NCBI GenBank assembly: GCA_934546745.1
Contig: CAKTDV010000023.1
Span: forward strand, 1-44,622
Length of the DNA: 44,622 nucleotides
Origin: an uncultured Desulfovibrio sp.
GTDB taxonomy: Bacteria; Desulfobacterota; Desulfovibrionia; Desulfovibrionales; Desulfovibrionaceae
Direction of reading: 5' to 3'
Under the pieces are notes generated by a model, which did no database searches, was not told the DNA's origin, and worked only from the letters and a program-made list of their open reading frames with translations. The translations under genes were made by a program, and so were the position numbers. Shown one piece after another: positions 6,172 through 14,933 of the stretch. Position 1 is the stretch's first letter, and every line of letters starts with the position of its first letter.

Positions 6172-8121
6172 CTAGTCCACCCTGGCGTCCCACGCCTCGT
6201 TGAGGCGCAGGCGGCCCCAGACGATGGACGGCGCGCGGTGGATGACCGTGATGGGCGGCCGCTTCTGCAGCTCCCGCGAAAAGCGCTTGTTGCTGATGAT
6301 CTGCTTTTCGGGGATGTTGGCCTCGGCCGCGCACCACGCCTTGAACGCCGCGTAGAGCCTGCCCGTGGGGATGCGCGACACGTCCTCGCCCACCACGCAG
6401 CAGCTCTTGAGGAACATGCCGATGACGTCCTGCTCCTCGAAGTAGGTGGAGGAGGTTTGCAGCACGCAGTCGGGCGCGCGGAAGTTCATGTCCGCGAAGA
6501 ACTTGCGGCCGCAGCGCGCCAGCCAGGACACCACGCCCGGCCAGGACGCCGCCTGGAGGGCCTCCACCTCGTGCTTGTTCAGCGCCGGGTATTTGTGCCG
6601 GGAGACGTCCGCAAGGGCGGCCGGCACGAACTGCGCGTTGAACGGCAGGATGCGCAGCCGCTTGTGGAAGCCCGGATCGAAGCCGGACATCTGCGGCACG
6701 TCGTTGGTGTGCAGCCAGAGCTTGACCGTGGAGCGGATGATCTGGCTGCTGGCGTAGAGGCCGCGGGCGCGGATGGCGTCGCCGCCGGTGATGGCCTTCA
6801 GGCGGTCCGTCGAGAAGCGGGCCTGTTCGGACGCCTCCGAGGCGACGCCCATGCGCAGGCCGTCCAGCACAATGAGCTCCGGATCGGGGCCGCCGCCGTC
6901 CTTCTTCTTCTCAAGCAGGACCTCCACGCTGATGGTGTCGCAATAGCTGCCCATGGCGCGGGCGATGGTGTTGAACGTCACCGATTTGCCGTTGTCGGCC
7001 AGCGGCCCCAGCGCGCAGTAGAGATCCTTGTTGACAAGCAGGCCCGTGCAGCTGTAGCCCACGGCGCGCTCGAAGTAGTCCTGGAGCTCCTCGTCGCCGC
7101 AGAAGACCTTGCGCAGGTGATCCTCCCACCAGGCGTCGGAGACGTTCAGGCCGGGGAAGTCCCAGGGGCTGCCCTTGGTCAGGTACCAGCCGCGCTCCGC
7201 GCGGTGCAGGCGGCCCGTCTCCAGATCCAGCACCCCGTTGCGGAACGGCAGAAGCTGCGGATGACGGTCGAACTCGTCTCCGGCCATGCCCCAGCTCCCC
7301 TGACCCAGCGCCGCCACCTTGCAGACGCTGGCGCTCCGCCGCTCGCCGCGCAACGCGCGCGCCCGATCACCGAACGCCTTCTGGACGCGCTCCGCACGCT
7401 TGCGCAGGGAACCCTGCTCCGCACGCAGCTCGGACAATTGCCGGCGGGCGTCCTCGCCGCCGTCGCCGTCCGCTGACAGCGCGTCGATGCGCGGCTGCAG
7501 CTCCAGGGCCTTGCCCGTGTACTGGGCCGCCGCGCGATCCGCCTCCCGCTCATAGGCCGACGCCACATCGTGCATGATCACCGCCTGCACGCTCCGCGTC
7601 GTGTCCTCCGCCCAGAGGGAACCGTCCCAGCGCAGCCACTGCCTGCGGGCGTGGTCGTAGCGGTAGTCGTCCGTCAGCAGACGCAGCAGCTCCGCATCCC
7701 CAAGCTCGTTGCGGTCAAGGCACTTCCGTATGTCACCGGATTCCGGCGGCTTCGCCTCCGCTTCCCGACGGCGCAGGGCTTCCCATAGCGCCACCGGGGA
7801 GGGCGGGTGCGGACGTTCGTGATCGAAGAGAGCAGCGCGATCCTTGTCCAGGGCTTCCGACCAGGCGAGATGGCGTTCGGCGTCCACCTGCTGGCGCGCA
7901 AGCTCCAGGAAATCCGCCATGGACGCCGGAACAGGGCCGGGTGGGGAAGCCCGCTGTTCGGTTGCCGTACCGGCGGGCGACTGTTCGGCTTCCACCCCCG
8001 CGGATAAATGTGCCGATTGTGTCCCGGCAGGGCGGGGATCGGTAAGGCTTTCCGGGGGAGCGTCCACGCTATCAACGTTGGAAATCTGAATTTCGCCATG
8101 CATACCGTTTTTTATTGGCAT
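6172..8121 (-). CDS. P4/D5-family phage primase-helicase
   Basis: A 649-residue protein. The C-terminal half is an SF3/D5-type helicase: GPLADNGKS as P-loop, ELIVLDGLRMGVASE as the Walker B region, and KLWLHTNDVPQMSGFDPGFHKRLRILPF, the sensor-1 and arginine-finger segment typical of the family. The middle (about residues 140-230) carries a D5-N-like region with a long charged coiled coil. The first 60 residues are Pro/Ala-rich linker. The P-loop is slightly altered, with Pro where the first glycine of GxxxxGKS is normal. The gene would unwind element DNA at its own origin and lies directly upstream of the candidate origin and the CHC2 primase on the same strand. Start at 8121 is supported by GTGGTGATG upstream. 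Very high GC, consistent with the terminase fragment. Confidence 0.85.
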   Translation of the reverse strand: MPIKNGMHGEIQISNVDSVDAPPESLTDPRPAGTQSAHLSAGVEAEQSPAGTATEQRASPPGPVPASMADFLELARQQVDAERHLAWSEALDKDRAALFDHERPHPPSPVALWEALRRREAEAKPPESGDIRKCLDRNELGDAELLRLLTDDYRYDHARRQWLRWDGSLWAEDTTRSVQAVIMHDVASAYEREADRAAAQYTGKALELQPRIDALSADGDGGEDARRQLSELRAEQGSLRKRAERVQKAFGDRARALRGERRSASVCKVAALGQGSWGMAGDEFDRHPQLLPFRNGVLDLETGRLHRAERGWYLTKGSPWDFPGLNVSDAWWEDHLRKVFCGDEELQDYFERAVGYSCTGLLVNKDLYCALGPLADNGKSVTFNTIARAMGSYCDTISVEVLLEKKKDGGGPDPELIVLDGLRMGVASEASEQARFSTDRLKAITGGDAIRARGLYASSQIIRSTVKLWLHTNDVPQMSGFDPGFHKRLRILPFNAQFVPAALADVSRHKYPALNKHEVEALQAASWPGVVSWLARCGRKFFADMNFRAPDCVLQTSSTYFEEQDVIGMFLKSCCVVGEDVSRIPTGRLYAAFKAWCAAEANIPEKQIISNKRFSRELQKRPPITVIHRAPSIVWGRLRLNEAWDARVD

Positions 8122-8410
8122 GTGACATCACCACAGAACGGACTGATTAGGCAGGATTTTCAATTTTCAAAAAACTTTTTTGAATACCATATCCGAAAAC
8201 ATTGCGGCCACAGCCACCCCTATAAAAGAGACGTGAAAAGAGGACCCGCAGAAAAATATTTTTCGCAGGCTTGCATATAGATTTTCTGGTATTTAAAAAA
8301 GAAGGGATGCGGGGAAAAGGCGCGAACGCCGCCTTTCCTCTTCTGGCATTGAGAAATTTGCACGCGTCTCGCCAGGGGGTGACGTATCGTGTCACTAAAA
8401 TGTCACAAAA
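8122..8410. other. Gene-free stretch between element and tRNA-Arg
   Basis: No credible coding frame is seen. The part next to the D5-like gene is AT-rich and presumably carries its promoter. An imperfect hairpin AAAGGCG...CGCCTTT lies near 8317-8338. GTGAC-GTATCGT-GTCAC forms an inverted repeat near 8380-8396 with a further TGTCAC a few bases on, which could be an operator. The chromosome-element boundary should lie here or inside the tRNA 3' end. Confidence 0.4.
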
Positions 8411-8449
8411 AGAAAAAAGCAGGTACCTTAAAAGAAAAGGTAACCTGCT
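8411..8449 (-). terminator. Rho-independent terminator of tRNA-Arg
   Basis: On the minus strand AGCAGGTTACC (8449-8439) pairs with GGTACCTGCT (8427-8418) around an AT-rich loop, followed by a T run (8418-8413). It lies just after the tRNA 3' end. Confidence 0.8.
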
Positions 8450-8458
8450 GAAATTTAT

Positions 8459-8535
8459 TGGTGCGCCCGGCAGGAATCGAACCTGCGGCCTACAGCTTAG
8501 GAGGCTATCGCTCTATCCGACTGAGCTACGAGCGC
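8459..8535 (-). tRNA. tRNA-Arg (anticodon CCT)
   Basis: A 77-nt cloverleaf reads on the minus strand: acceptor GCGCTCG/CGGGCGC (one G-U), D arm GCTC/GAGC, anticodon stem ATAGC/GCTGT with loop CTCCTAA (anticodon CCT, decoding AGG), T arm GCAGG-TTCGATT-CCTGC, discriminator A and an encoded CCA. A strong promoter lies upstream and a terminator downstream. The 3' end faces the accessory DNA, making this the likely integration site of the island, since tyrosine recombinases often use tRNA 3' ends. Confidence 0.95.
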
Positions 8536-8546
8536 ATATTTTATTC

Positions 8547-8575
8547 ATAGTAGGCTGCGTCCAGTTGCATGTCAA
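8547..8575 (-). promoter_or_regulatory. Sigma-70 promoter of tRNA-Arg
   Basis: On the minus strand TTGACA (8575-8570, perfect consensus) and TACTAT (8552-8547) are separated by 17 nt. The -10 box ends 11 nt before the mature tRNA 5' end. Confidence 0.85.
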
Positions 8576-8639
8576 GAGTCTTACACGCTGCCCGGAAGCG
8601 CACCCCCACGGCGCGGACTCGACGGCAGCCGCGACACTG

Positions 8640-9062
8640 TCAATACGAACTGATATAGTCGTCCAGATTTTCAGCCGAACAATTGCGGCTGACCCAGAAC
8701 GCCGACGCCCATACCATAAGCGCTGTGGCCTGCGTATCGTCCAATCCCTTCAGTTTCGCCTCAAGGCTGGACTTGCTGGCGCCATGGCGCAAATGGATAT
8801 TGTTCATGTCACAGGCATCCGTCACGCGCAGCAACAGATAATTGAGACGCGAATGATCGGGCATCAATTTGATATCCTTGTGCGCCTCGACAATAGTCTT
8901 CAACTCCGCAGCGCTGAAAATGGTCTTGATATTGGTGATTGCCCGAAAAAAGGTATCCACCGCCCAGGGTAGAATAAATTCCGCTCCAGCACTCTTTGTG
9001 CGGAAGTAATCCTTGAGCCACCGCTCTTGTTCATCGTTAATACGCGCCGCGACCTGTGGCAT
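8640..9062 (-). CDS. Conserved-looking protein of unknown function, possible RHH N-terminus
   Basis: A 140-residue protein I do not recognise. It begins MPQVAARINDEQERWLKDYF, whose beta-strand then helix pattern resembles the ribbon-helix-helix start of CopG-like regulators; the remainder is helical with no catalytic signature. ATG 9062 was chosen over 9074 because GGGGG lies 5 nt before it. It sits alone between tRNA-Arg and dapB on the same strand, and its GC content is lower than dapB's, so it may be an older acquisition or part of the island flank. A small transcription regulator is possible; function is not claimed. Confidence 0.6.
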   Translation of the reverse strand: MPQVAARINDEQERWLKDYFRTKSAGAEFILPWAVDTFFRAITNIKTIFSAAELKTIVEAHKDIKLMPDHSRLNYLLLRVTDACDMNNIHLRHGASKSSLEAKLKGLDDTQATALMVWASAFWVSRNCSAENLDDYISSY

Positions 9063-9165
9063 GAAAGCCCCCATCGTTTCGTCAGCGGACGGCAGGCGTC
9101 CGTCACATATGTTGTTTTGTCTCCAACAGCGCTACACTACTTGAAAACAAAACTCAAGAAATTTT

Positions 9166-9948
9166 CTAGAAAACATCCCGCATCCGATACAGCCGTCCCG
9201 CTTTCTGCCCAGCCAGCCACGCGGCCGCACGCAGCGCCCCCTGCGCAAAGGTCGCGCGCGAATGCGCCTGATGCGTCACCTCGATACGCTCGCCCGGGCC
9301 CATGAAATAGACCGTATGCACGCCGACCACATCGCCGCCGCGAACGGCCTGTATGCCTATCTGGGCCTTGGGGCGTTCCCCGATGATGCCGTCACGCGCC
9401 GAACAGCGCACATCGTCCAGATTCCAGTCGCGCGCCTTGGCAAGGCATTCGCCAAGCATGATGGCCGTACCGCTGGGAGAATCTTTCTTGCGATTATGAT
9501 GCAGCTCGACCATCTCAATATCGTACTTGTCGCCCAGCGCTTTGGCCAGTTCCGGCAGTATCCTCATCAGGACATTGACGCCCACGCTCATATTGGAAGA
9601 CCAGAACAGCGGCGTCCGTTTTGCCAGATCGTCCAGTTCCCGCAGCTGCTCCGGGGAAAAACCCGTCGTGCCGATAACCACTGGCGTCCCGGTCTCCGCC
9701 GCAAGGCGGGCATTGGCCAGTGACACGGCGGGAGCCGTGAAATCGATGACGGCGGCTCCTGGGCAGCGGGGCAGCACCTCCGACAGCGTCGCGCCCGTCA
9801 CGCACCCCTTTTCCCCCGTCAGCGCTTCCGTCCGGCTGTCCACCAGGGCAGCCAGCGTAAACGCGGCGTCCGAACGCGCCAGATCGGCAATGACGCGCCC
9901 CATACGGCCGCACGCGCCCATGACTATAATCGGCGTACCCATCGTCAT
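9166..9948 (-). CDS. dapB: 4-hydroxy-tetrahydrodipicolinate reductase
   Basis: Reduces 4-hydroxy-tetrahydrodipicolinate with NAD(P)H in the lysine and diaminopimelate pathway, in the cytosol. At 260 residues it has the usual length. The N-terminal Rossmann motif GACGRMGR lies at residues 11-18, IGTTGF near 92, and the catalytic and substrate-binding stretch ELHHNRKKDSPSGTA at 148-162 holds the His pair and the proton-donating lysine. AGGAG lies a few bases before ATG 9948. ligA ends 37 nt upstream on the same strand, so the two may be cotranscribed though the pathways are unrelated. No oddities seen. Confidence 0.97.
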   Translation of the reverse strand: MTMGTPIIVMGACGRMGRVIADLARSDAAFTLAALVDSRTEALTGEKGCVTGATLSEVLPRCPGAAVIDFTAPAVSLANARLAAETGTPVVIGTTGFSPEQLRELDDLAKRTPLFWSSNMSVGVNVLMRILPELAKALGDKYDIEMVELHHNRKKDSPSGTAIMLGECLAKARDWNLDDVRCSARDGIIGERPKAQIGIQAVRGGDVVGVHTVYFMGPGERIEVTHQAHSRATFAQGALRAAAWLAGQKAGRLYRMRDVF

Positions 9949-9985
9949 ACTCTCCTTTTGACTCTTTTATTCCGTAAAAAAACCC

Positions 9986-12103
9986 TTACCCGTTGTGTTC
10001 CACAATCCCCGCGCCATGCAGCAGTCGCAGAAAATCCGCCTCGTCCAGCACGGCAACGCCAAGTTGCCGCGCTTTGTCGAGCTTGCCGCCGGGATCAGCG
10101 CCAGCAACCAGATACCGCAGCTTTCTGCTGACGCTCCCCAGCACAACGGCCCCGGCAGCCTCGGCAAGCTGTTTCGCCCTGCCGCGCGGCATGGAAAGCG
10201 TCCCGGTAAACAGCAGCGTCACGCCCTCCAGAGGGCGCGCCCCCCCTGGAGCGGTCTCCTCTCCGGAACGTCGCGGCCACAGACCCAACGCCTTGAAACG
10301 CTCCAGCAGACGCTTGTTGGCCGGCGTATCGAAAAATCCGAGAATGGAGGAGGCCACCTCCGGGCCAACATCCGGCAACGCGCACAGGGCCGCCTCGTCC
10401 GCGGCGGCCAATGCATCCAGATCATCAAAGGACGCGGCAAGAAGACGCGCCGTCTGCTCGCCCACATGGCGGATGCCCAAGGCGCTGATCAGACGCGCCA
10501 GAGTTGCCACATGCCGCGCTTCCTCCAGCGCATCCACCATTTTCTGGGCCAGCGTTTCTCCCATGCGATCATACGCGAGGAGTTCCCGCGGCGTCAGCGT
10601 AAACAGATCCGCGGCTGACCGCACCCGCCCAGCCTCCACCAGCTGCGTCACCCACTTTTCCCCCACGCCAACAATATCCAGACCGGCCCTGGAGACAAAA
10701 TGCCTGATGGATTGCAGGCGCACGGCGGGACAGGAGACATTGCCGCAGCGCCAGACGGCCTCGCCTTCGGCGCGATGGGCTTTTTCATGGCATATGGGAC
10801 AGCTGTGGGGGAACTCGAAGGGAACGGCATCCGCCGGGCGCAGCTCCGGCACAGGCCCCACGACTTCGGGAATGACGTCGCCCGCGCGCTGCACAATGAC
10901 CGTATCGCCCACCCTGACATCCTTTGCGCGGATCTCATCCTCGTTATGCAGCGTTGCCCGGGACACCATGACGCCGCCCACAGGCACGGGCTCAAGAACG
11001 GCCACGGGCGTCATGGCCCCTGTGCGCCCCACCTGAATCTCGATGCGGCGCAGCACCGTCCGCACCCGCTCCGCGGGAAATTTGAAGGCCACGGCAAAAC
11101 GCGGCGCGCGGGCCGTGAACCCCAGGGCCTCCTGCGCTTCCAGATTATCCTGCTTGGCGACCGCGCCGTCAATTTCCATGGGAAAATCGAGACGGTGCTC
11201 CCTCACCCAGGCCGCATAGGCCTCCGCCGCCGCGGGATCGGCACACAGGCGGCCGTCAGGGGGCGTCAAAAATCCGTAGGCGGCAAAGCGCTCCATCAGC
11301 GCGTGCTGCGTCGCGCATGGCTGTACGGGAGTCCAGTCGGCAGCGCCCAGACTGTACGCCAGAAAGCGCAGAGGCAGGCGGCGCGTCGCCCTCGTGTCCA
11401 GCTGACGCAGCGCGCCGGCGGCGGCATTGCGCGGATTGGCAAGGGGCCTGTGGCCCAGCGCGGCGCGCCGTTCGTTGAGCGCCGCGAAGTCCTTCCTGTA
11501 CATGACGACCTCGCCGCGCACCTCCAGACGCCGGGGGAACGGCCCCGCGCCCCGCAAGCGCAGAGGGACGGTACGGATGGTGCGCACCGCATCGGTGACG
11601 ACCTCGCCCTCCTCGCCGTCCCCTCGCGTCAGGGCCTCGCGCAGCTCCCCGTTTTCATAGACGATTTCCAGCGCCAGACCGTCCAGCTTGGGATCGCACC
11701 AGAAGGCCGCCGGCGCCCCGGGAAGGGCGCGCAGCATACGCTCCACAAACTCCCGCCATTCCCCGGCGGAAAACACATTGTCCAGACCGTACATACGCCG
11801 CGAATGACGCTTTTTGGCCAGTCCGCCCAACAGCTCTCCACCGACGCGACGTGTCGGCGAATGCGCATCCGCCCATTGGGGGAAGGCGGCTTCCAGCGCC
11901 GCAAGCTCCCGGTACAGCGCGTCATATTCGTCGTCGCTGATCTCTGGCGCATCCAGCGTATGGTACAGATAGTTATGATGTTCCAGGGCCGCGCACAGGA
12001 CACGCATTCTGGCCTGGACGGCCTCCGGGGATCCGGCGGCCTCCTTCCCGGAAGGGAACGCCGTTTCTTCAAGTTTTTCTTTACAATCAGGCAACGTGGG
12101 CAT
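9986..12103 (-). CDS. ligA: NAD-dependent DNA ligase
   Basis: Seals nicks in replication and repair, using NAD+. The 705-residue product has the full family order: Ia domain (HNYLYHTLDAPEISDDEYD, about 43-61), adenylation domain with nucleophile Lys139 in KLDG, OB fold (GRTGAMTPVA), a four-Cys zinc finger (CPIC...CGNVSCPA), HhH repeats (ISALGIRHVGEQTA) and a C-terminal BRCT domain (about residue 625 on). The first 20 residues before the Ia domain are a little longer than in E. coli. uvrB lies immediately upstream (gap about 36 nt), placing two excision-repair functions together in one leftward operon. Confidence 0.97.
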   Translation of the reverse strand: MPTLPDCKEKLEETAFPSGKEAAGSPEAVQARMRVLCAALEHHNYLYHTLDAPEISDDEYDALYRELAALEAAFPQWADAHSPTRRVGGELLGGLAKKRHSRRMYGLDNVFSAGEWREFVERMLRALPGAPAAFWCDPKLDGLALEIVYENGELREALTRGDGEEGEVVTDAVRTIRTVPLRLRGAGPFPRRLEVRGEVVMYRKDFAALNERRAALGHRPLANPRNAAAGALRQLDTRATRRLPLRFLAYSLGAADWTPVQPCATQHALMERFAAYGFLTPPDGRLCADPAAAEAYAAWVREHRLDFPMEIDGAVAKQDNLEAQEALGFTARAPRFAVAFKFPAERVRTVLRRIEIQVGRTGAMTPVAVLEPVPVGGVMVSRATLHNEDEIRAKDVRVGDTVIVQRAGDVIPEVVGPVPELRPADAVPFEFPHSCPICHEKAHRAEGEAVWRCGNVSCPAVRLQSIRHFVSRAGLDIVGVGEKWVTQLVEAGRVRSAADLFTLTPRELLAYDRMGETLAQKMVDALEEARHVATLARLISALGIRHVGEQTARLLAASFDDLDALAAADEAALCALPDVGPEVASSILGFFDTPANKRLLERFKALGLWPRRSGEETAPGGARPLEGVTLLFTGTLSMPRGRAKQLAEAAGAVVLGSVSRKLRYLVAGADPGGKLDKARQLGVAVLDEADFLRLLHGAGIVEHNG

Positions 12104-12139
12104 GACAGGCGCGGGCTCCTCCGCCGCTCTCGAGTAGTG

Positions 12140-14170
12140 TTATTCCGGCAAGGCCACCAGACGCTCGCGCAAGGCGCGGATGCGATCCCTGATTTCCGCG
12201 GCGCGCTCGAACTCCAGTTCACGCGCCGCCGCGCGCATATCCTTTTCCAGCGACGCAATAAGCGCGGCGGTCGCCTCGGCTGTCAACGGCGCGGCGCCGC
12301 CATCCGCCGCCCCGTCCTTTTTGCCTTTCCCTCTTCCCTTGCCGCCGCCGCGCCCTCCTGCGGCATCCGCATACAGGGCGTCCAGCGGCGACGCAAGGCT
12401 TTTGCTGGTGCTGCGGGGCGTAATGTGATGCTCCCGGTTGTAGGCCTGCTGCTTTTCCCGGCGGCGGGACGTCTCGTTCATGGCGGCCTTCATGGAGGCC
12501 GTTACCGTATCCGCATACAGGATGACATGCCCGCGCGCATTGCGGGCGGCACGGCCGAACGTCTGAATCAGCGCGCCGGTGGATCGCAGAAAGCCCTCTT
12601 TGTCCGCATCCAGAATGCAGACCAGGGACACCTCAGGAATATCCAGACCTTCGCGCAGCAGGTTGATGCCCACAAGCACATCGAACTCCCCCGTGCGCAA
12701 GGCGCGGATAATGTGCATACGCTCCAGCGTATCGATATCCGAATGCAGATAACGCGCCCGCACCCCCATGGAGCAGCAGTATTCCGTCAGATCCTCGGCC
12801 ATGCGTTTTGTCAGCGTCGTCACGAGAACGCGATCCCCCCGCGCTGTACGGGCGCGACATTCGCCCAGCAGGTCGTCCATCTGCCCTTTGACGGGCCGGA
12901 CTTCCACTTCCGGATCCACAAGCCCTGTGGGGCGGATAATCTGTTCGGCAATAACGCCCTGCGCCTGATCGAACTCATAGCGCCCCGGCGTCGCCGATAC
13001 GTAAACAACCTGATGCAGCAGGCTGGTGAACTCGCCGAACCGCAACGGCCGGTTATCCAGAGCCGAAGGCAGGCGGAAGCCGTAATCCACCAGCGTCTGC
13101 TTGCGGGAACGGTCGCCCTTGTACATACCGCCGATCTGCGGCACCGTGATATGCGATTCATCCACAAACAGCAGAAAATCCCTGGGGAAATAATTGAGCA
13201 GGCAGGACGGCGGCTCGCCGGGCTTGCGTCCGTCCATATGGCGGGTGTAGTTCTCAATCCCGTTGCAGTAGCCCAGTTCTTCCATCATTTCCAGATCAAG
13301 CTGCGTGCGCTGCTCCAGACGCTGCGCCTCCAACAATTTGCCATTCTCCTTGAACCAGCGCAGCCTTTCTCCCAGCTCCGTTCTGATATCCGCGCAGGCC
13401 CTGCGCAGATTGTCCTGCGCTGACACAAAGTGACTTGCCGGATACAGAACCGTCTTGGAAATATCGCAGAGAACCTCCCCCGTCAGAGGATCTATCTCGC
13501 ACATGCGATCGATGTCATCGCCAAAAAATTCGATCCGCAGGGCGCGCTCATGATGGTAGGCGGGAATGACTTCCAGCGCATCGCCCCGCACGCGAAACGC
13601 GCCGCGATGAAAATCGTAGTCGTTGCGCTCGTAATGCACCTCCACAAGGCGGCCTATCATGTCTTCCAGAGGAAAGCGCTGCCCGATCTCCAGGGGAATG
13701 ATCATTTTCGCATAGAATTCCGGGGAACCAAGGCCGTAGATACAGGAAACGGAGGCCACAATCACCACATCCCGCCGCGTCAGGAGGGCGTGCGTTGCCG
13801 CATGGCGCAATTTGTCGATATTGTCGTTGATGGACGAATCTTTCTCTATGTAGGTATCCGACGCCGGAACATAGGCTTCCGGCTGGTAGTAGTCATAATA
13901 GCTGACAAAATACTCGACGGCATTCCGGGGGAAAAGCTCCCGGAACTCATTGTAGAGCTGCGCCGCCAGCGTCTTGTTGGGGGCCACCACCAGCGCGGGA
14001 CGCCCGCAACGCGCAATGACGTTGGCCATGGTGAAGGTCTTGCCGGATCCTGTCACGCCCAGCAGCACCTGTGCCGGAACACCGGCCTTGATATTGGAGA
14101 CAAGTTCGTCGATGGCGGCGGGCTGATCGCCCGTCGGGCTGTGCGGACTCCGCAAGTCAAACTGATCCAC
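12140..14170 (-). CDS. uvrB: Excinuclease ABC subunit B
   Basis: Damage-verification helicase of nucleotide excision repair; partners are UvrA and UvrC. The product is 676 residues from a GTG start. Walker A GVTGSGKT is at 38-45, the DNA-wedging beta hairpin region YYDYYQPEAYVP follows, then DE-box-like LFVDESH, helicase motifs V and VI (LVGINLLREGLD; IQTFGRAARN) and a C-terminal UVR domain (REFERA-type, here ARELEFERAAEIRDRI) that binds UvrC. The frame is open further upstream to 14290, but that part overlaps aat entirely. GTG 14170 has GGAG six bases before it and gives the normal N-terminus (VDQFDLRSPHSPTGDQ). It overlaps the aat stop by 14 nt, suggesting translational coupling. Confidence 0.96.
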   Translation of the reverse strand: MDQFDLRSPHSPTGDQPAAIDELVSNIKAGVPAQVLLGVTGSGKTFTMANVIARCGRPALVVAPNKTLAAQLYNEFRELFPRNAVEYFVSYYDYYQPEAYVPASDTYIEKDSSINDNIDKLRHAATHALLTRRDVVIVASVSCIYGLGSPEFYAKMIIPLEIGQRFPLEDMIGRLVEVHYERNDYDFHRGAFRVRGDALEVIPAYHHERALRIEFFGDDIDRMCEIDPLTGEVLCDISKTVLYPASHFVSAQDNLRRACADIRTELGERLRWFKENGKLLEAQRLEQRTQLDLEMMEELGYCNGIENYTRHMDGRKPGEPPSCLLNYFPRDFLLFVDESHITVPQIGGMYKGDRSRKQTLVDYGFRLPSALDNRPLRFGEFTSLLHQVVYVSATPGRYEFDQAQGVIAEQIIRPTGLVDPEVEVRPVKGQMDDLLGECRARTARGDRVLVTTLTKRMAEDLTEYCCSMGVRARYLHSDIDTLERMHIIRALRTGEFDVLVGINLLREGLDIPEVSLVCILDADKEGFLRSTGALIQTFGRAARNARGHVILYADTVTASMKAAMNETSRRREKQQAYNREHHITPRSTSKSLASPLDALYADAAGGRGGGKGRGKGKKDGAADGGAAPLTAEATAALIASLEKDMRAAARELEFERAAEIRDRIRALRERLVALPE

Positions 14171-14933
14171 AGGAAGCTCCGTCTTCCACGCGGGAATGCC
14201 ACAAACCGCCCGCGTGGCCATAGCGCTCCGCCCACGGAAGCCAGAGGCGCTCCAGTTCCCAAGGCGGCGTAACAGCCTCGCGCAGGGCACGCATATAGCG
14301 ATCGCGGGGCCATAATACCGCTCCCATGCCCATCATGTGCGGCGTTGCCATCTGACAATCCAGCAACCGGACGCGCCGCTGACGCAGCAAGGCCACCAAG
14401 CCCGCCAGAGCCGCGCGGGAAGCCTCGCTCTCACGATGAAACATGGATTCGCCGAAAAAGGCGCTTCCCAAGCCAACGCCGTACAGACCGCCGATCAGCC
14501 GCCCTTCCCGCCAGACTTCCAGGGAATGCGCGTACCCCAGACGGTGCAGCGCCGTATAGGCAAGCGCCATATCTTCCGTGATCCAGGTGCCTGTTTCCTC
14601 TTTGCCCGCGCAGCGGCGCGGCGCGGCGCAGGCCCGGATGACACGCTCAAAGGCGGCGTTCCAGGTCAGGGTGATGTTTTTCCCGCGAAGGGCGCGTGCG
14701 CTGCGGCGCGGCAAATGAAAATTTTCCAGCGGCAGGACGCAACGCGGATCAGGCGCCCACCACAGCGGCGTCCCTTCATTGAACCAGGGGAAAATACCGC
14801 GGGCATAGGCCGCCAGCAGCCATTCCGGCCGCAGATCGCCGCCACGGCACAGCGGCCCGCCGTCAAACGCCCTGTCCAGCGGCGGAAACGCGGCGGCACA
14901 CTGACGGACAAGCTCCAGCCGCGGCGGGTTCAT
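14157..14933 (-). CDS. aat: Leucyl/phenylalanyl-tRNA--protein transferase
   Basis: Transfers Leu or Phe from tRNA to N-terminal Lys or Arg of proteins, creating N-degrons. At 258 residues it shows the family signature: YARGIFPWFNEGTPLWWAPDPRCVL (about residues 44-68), TWITEDMALAY, GLYGVGLGSAFFGESMFH and LLDCQMATPHMMGMGA. Its ATG overlaps the clpA stop (ATGA), and its end overlaps uvrB. The neighbours clpA and clpS act directly on its product: ClpS recognises Leu/Phe N-termini and delivers them to ClpAP. The arrangement therefore joins maker, reader and unfoldase of the bacterial N-degron pathway in one transcript. Confidence 0.96.
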   Translation of the reverse strand: MNPPRLELVRQCAAAFPPLDRAFDGGPLCRGGDLRPEWLLAAYARGIFPWFNEGTPLWWAPDPRCVLPLENFHLPRRSARALRGKNITLTWNAAFERVIRACAAPRRCAGKEETGTWITEDMALAYTALHRLGYAHSLEVWREGRLIGGLYGVGLGSAFFGESMFHRESEASRAALAGLVALLRQRRVRLLDCQMATPHMMGMGAVLWPRDRYMRALREAVTPPWELERLWLPWAERYGHAGGLWHSRVEDGASCGSV

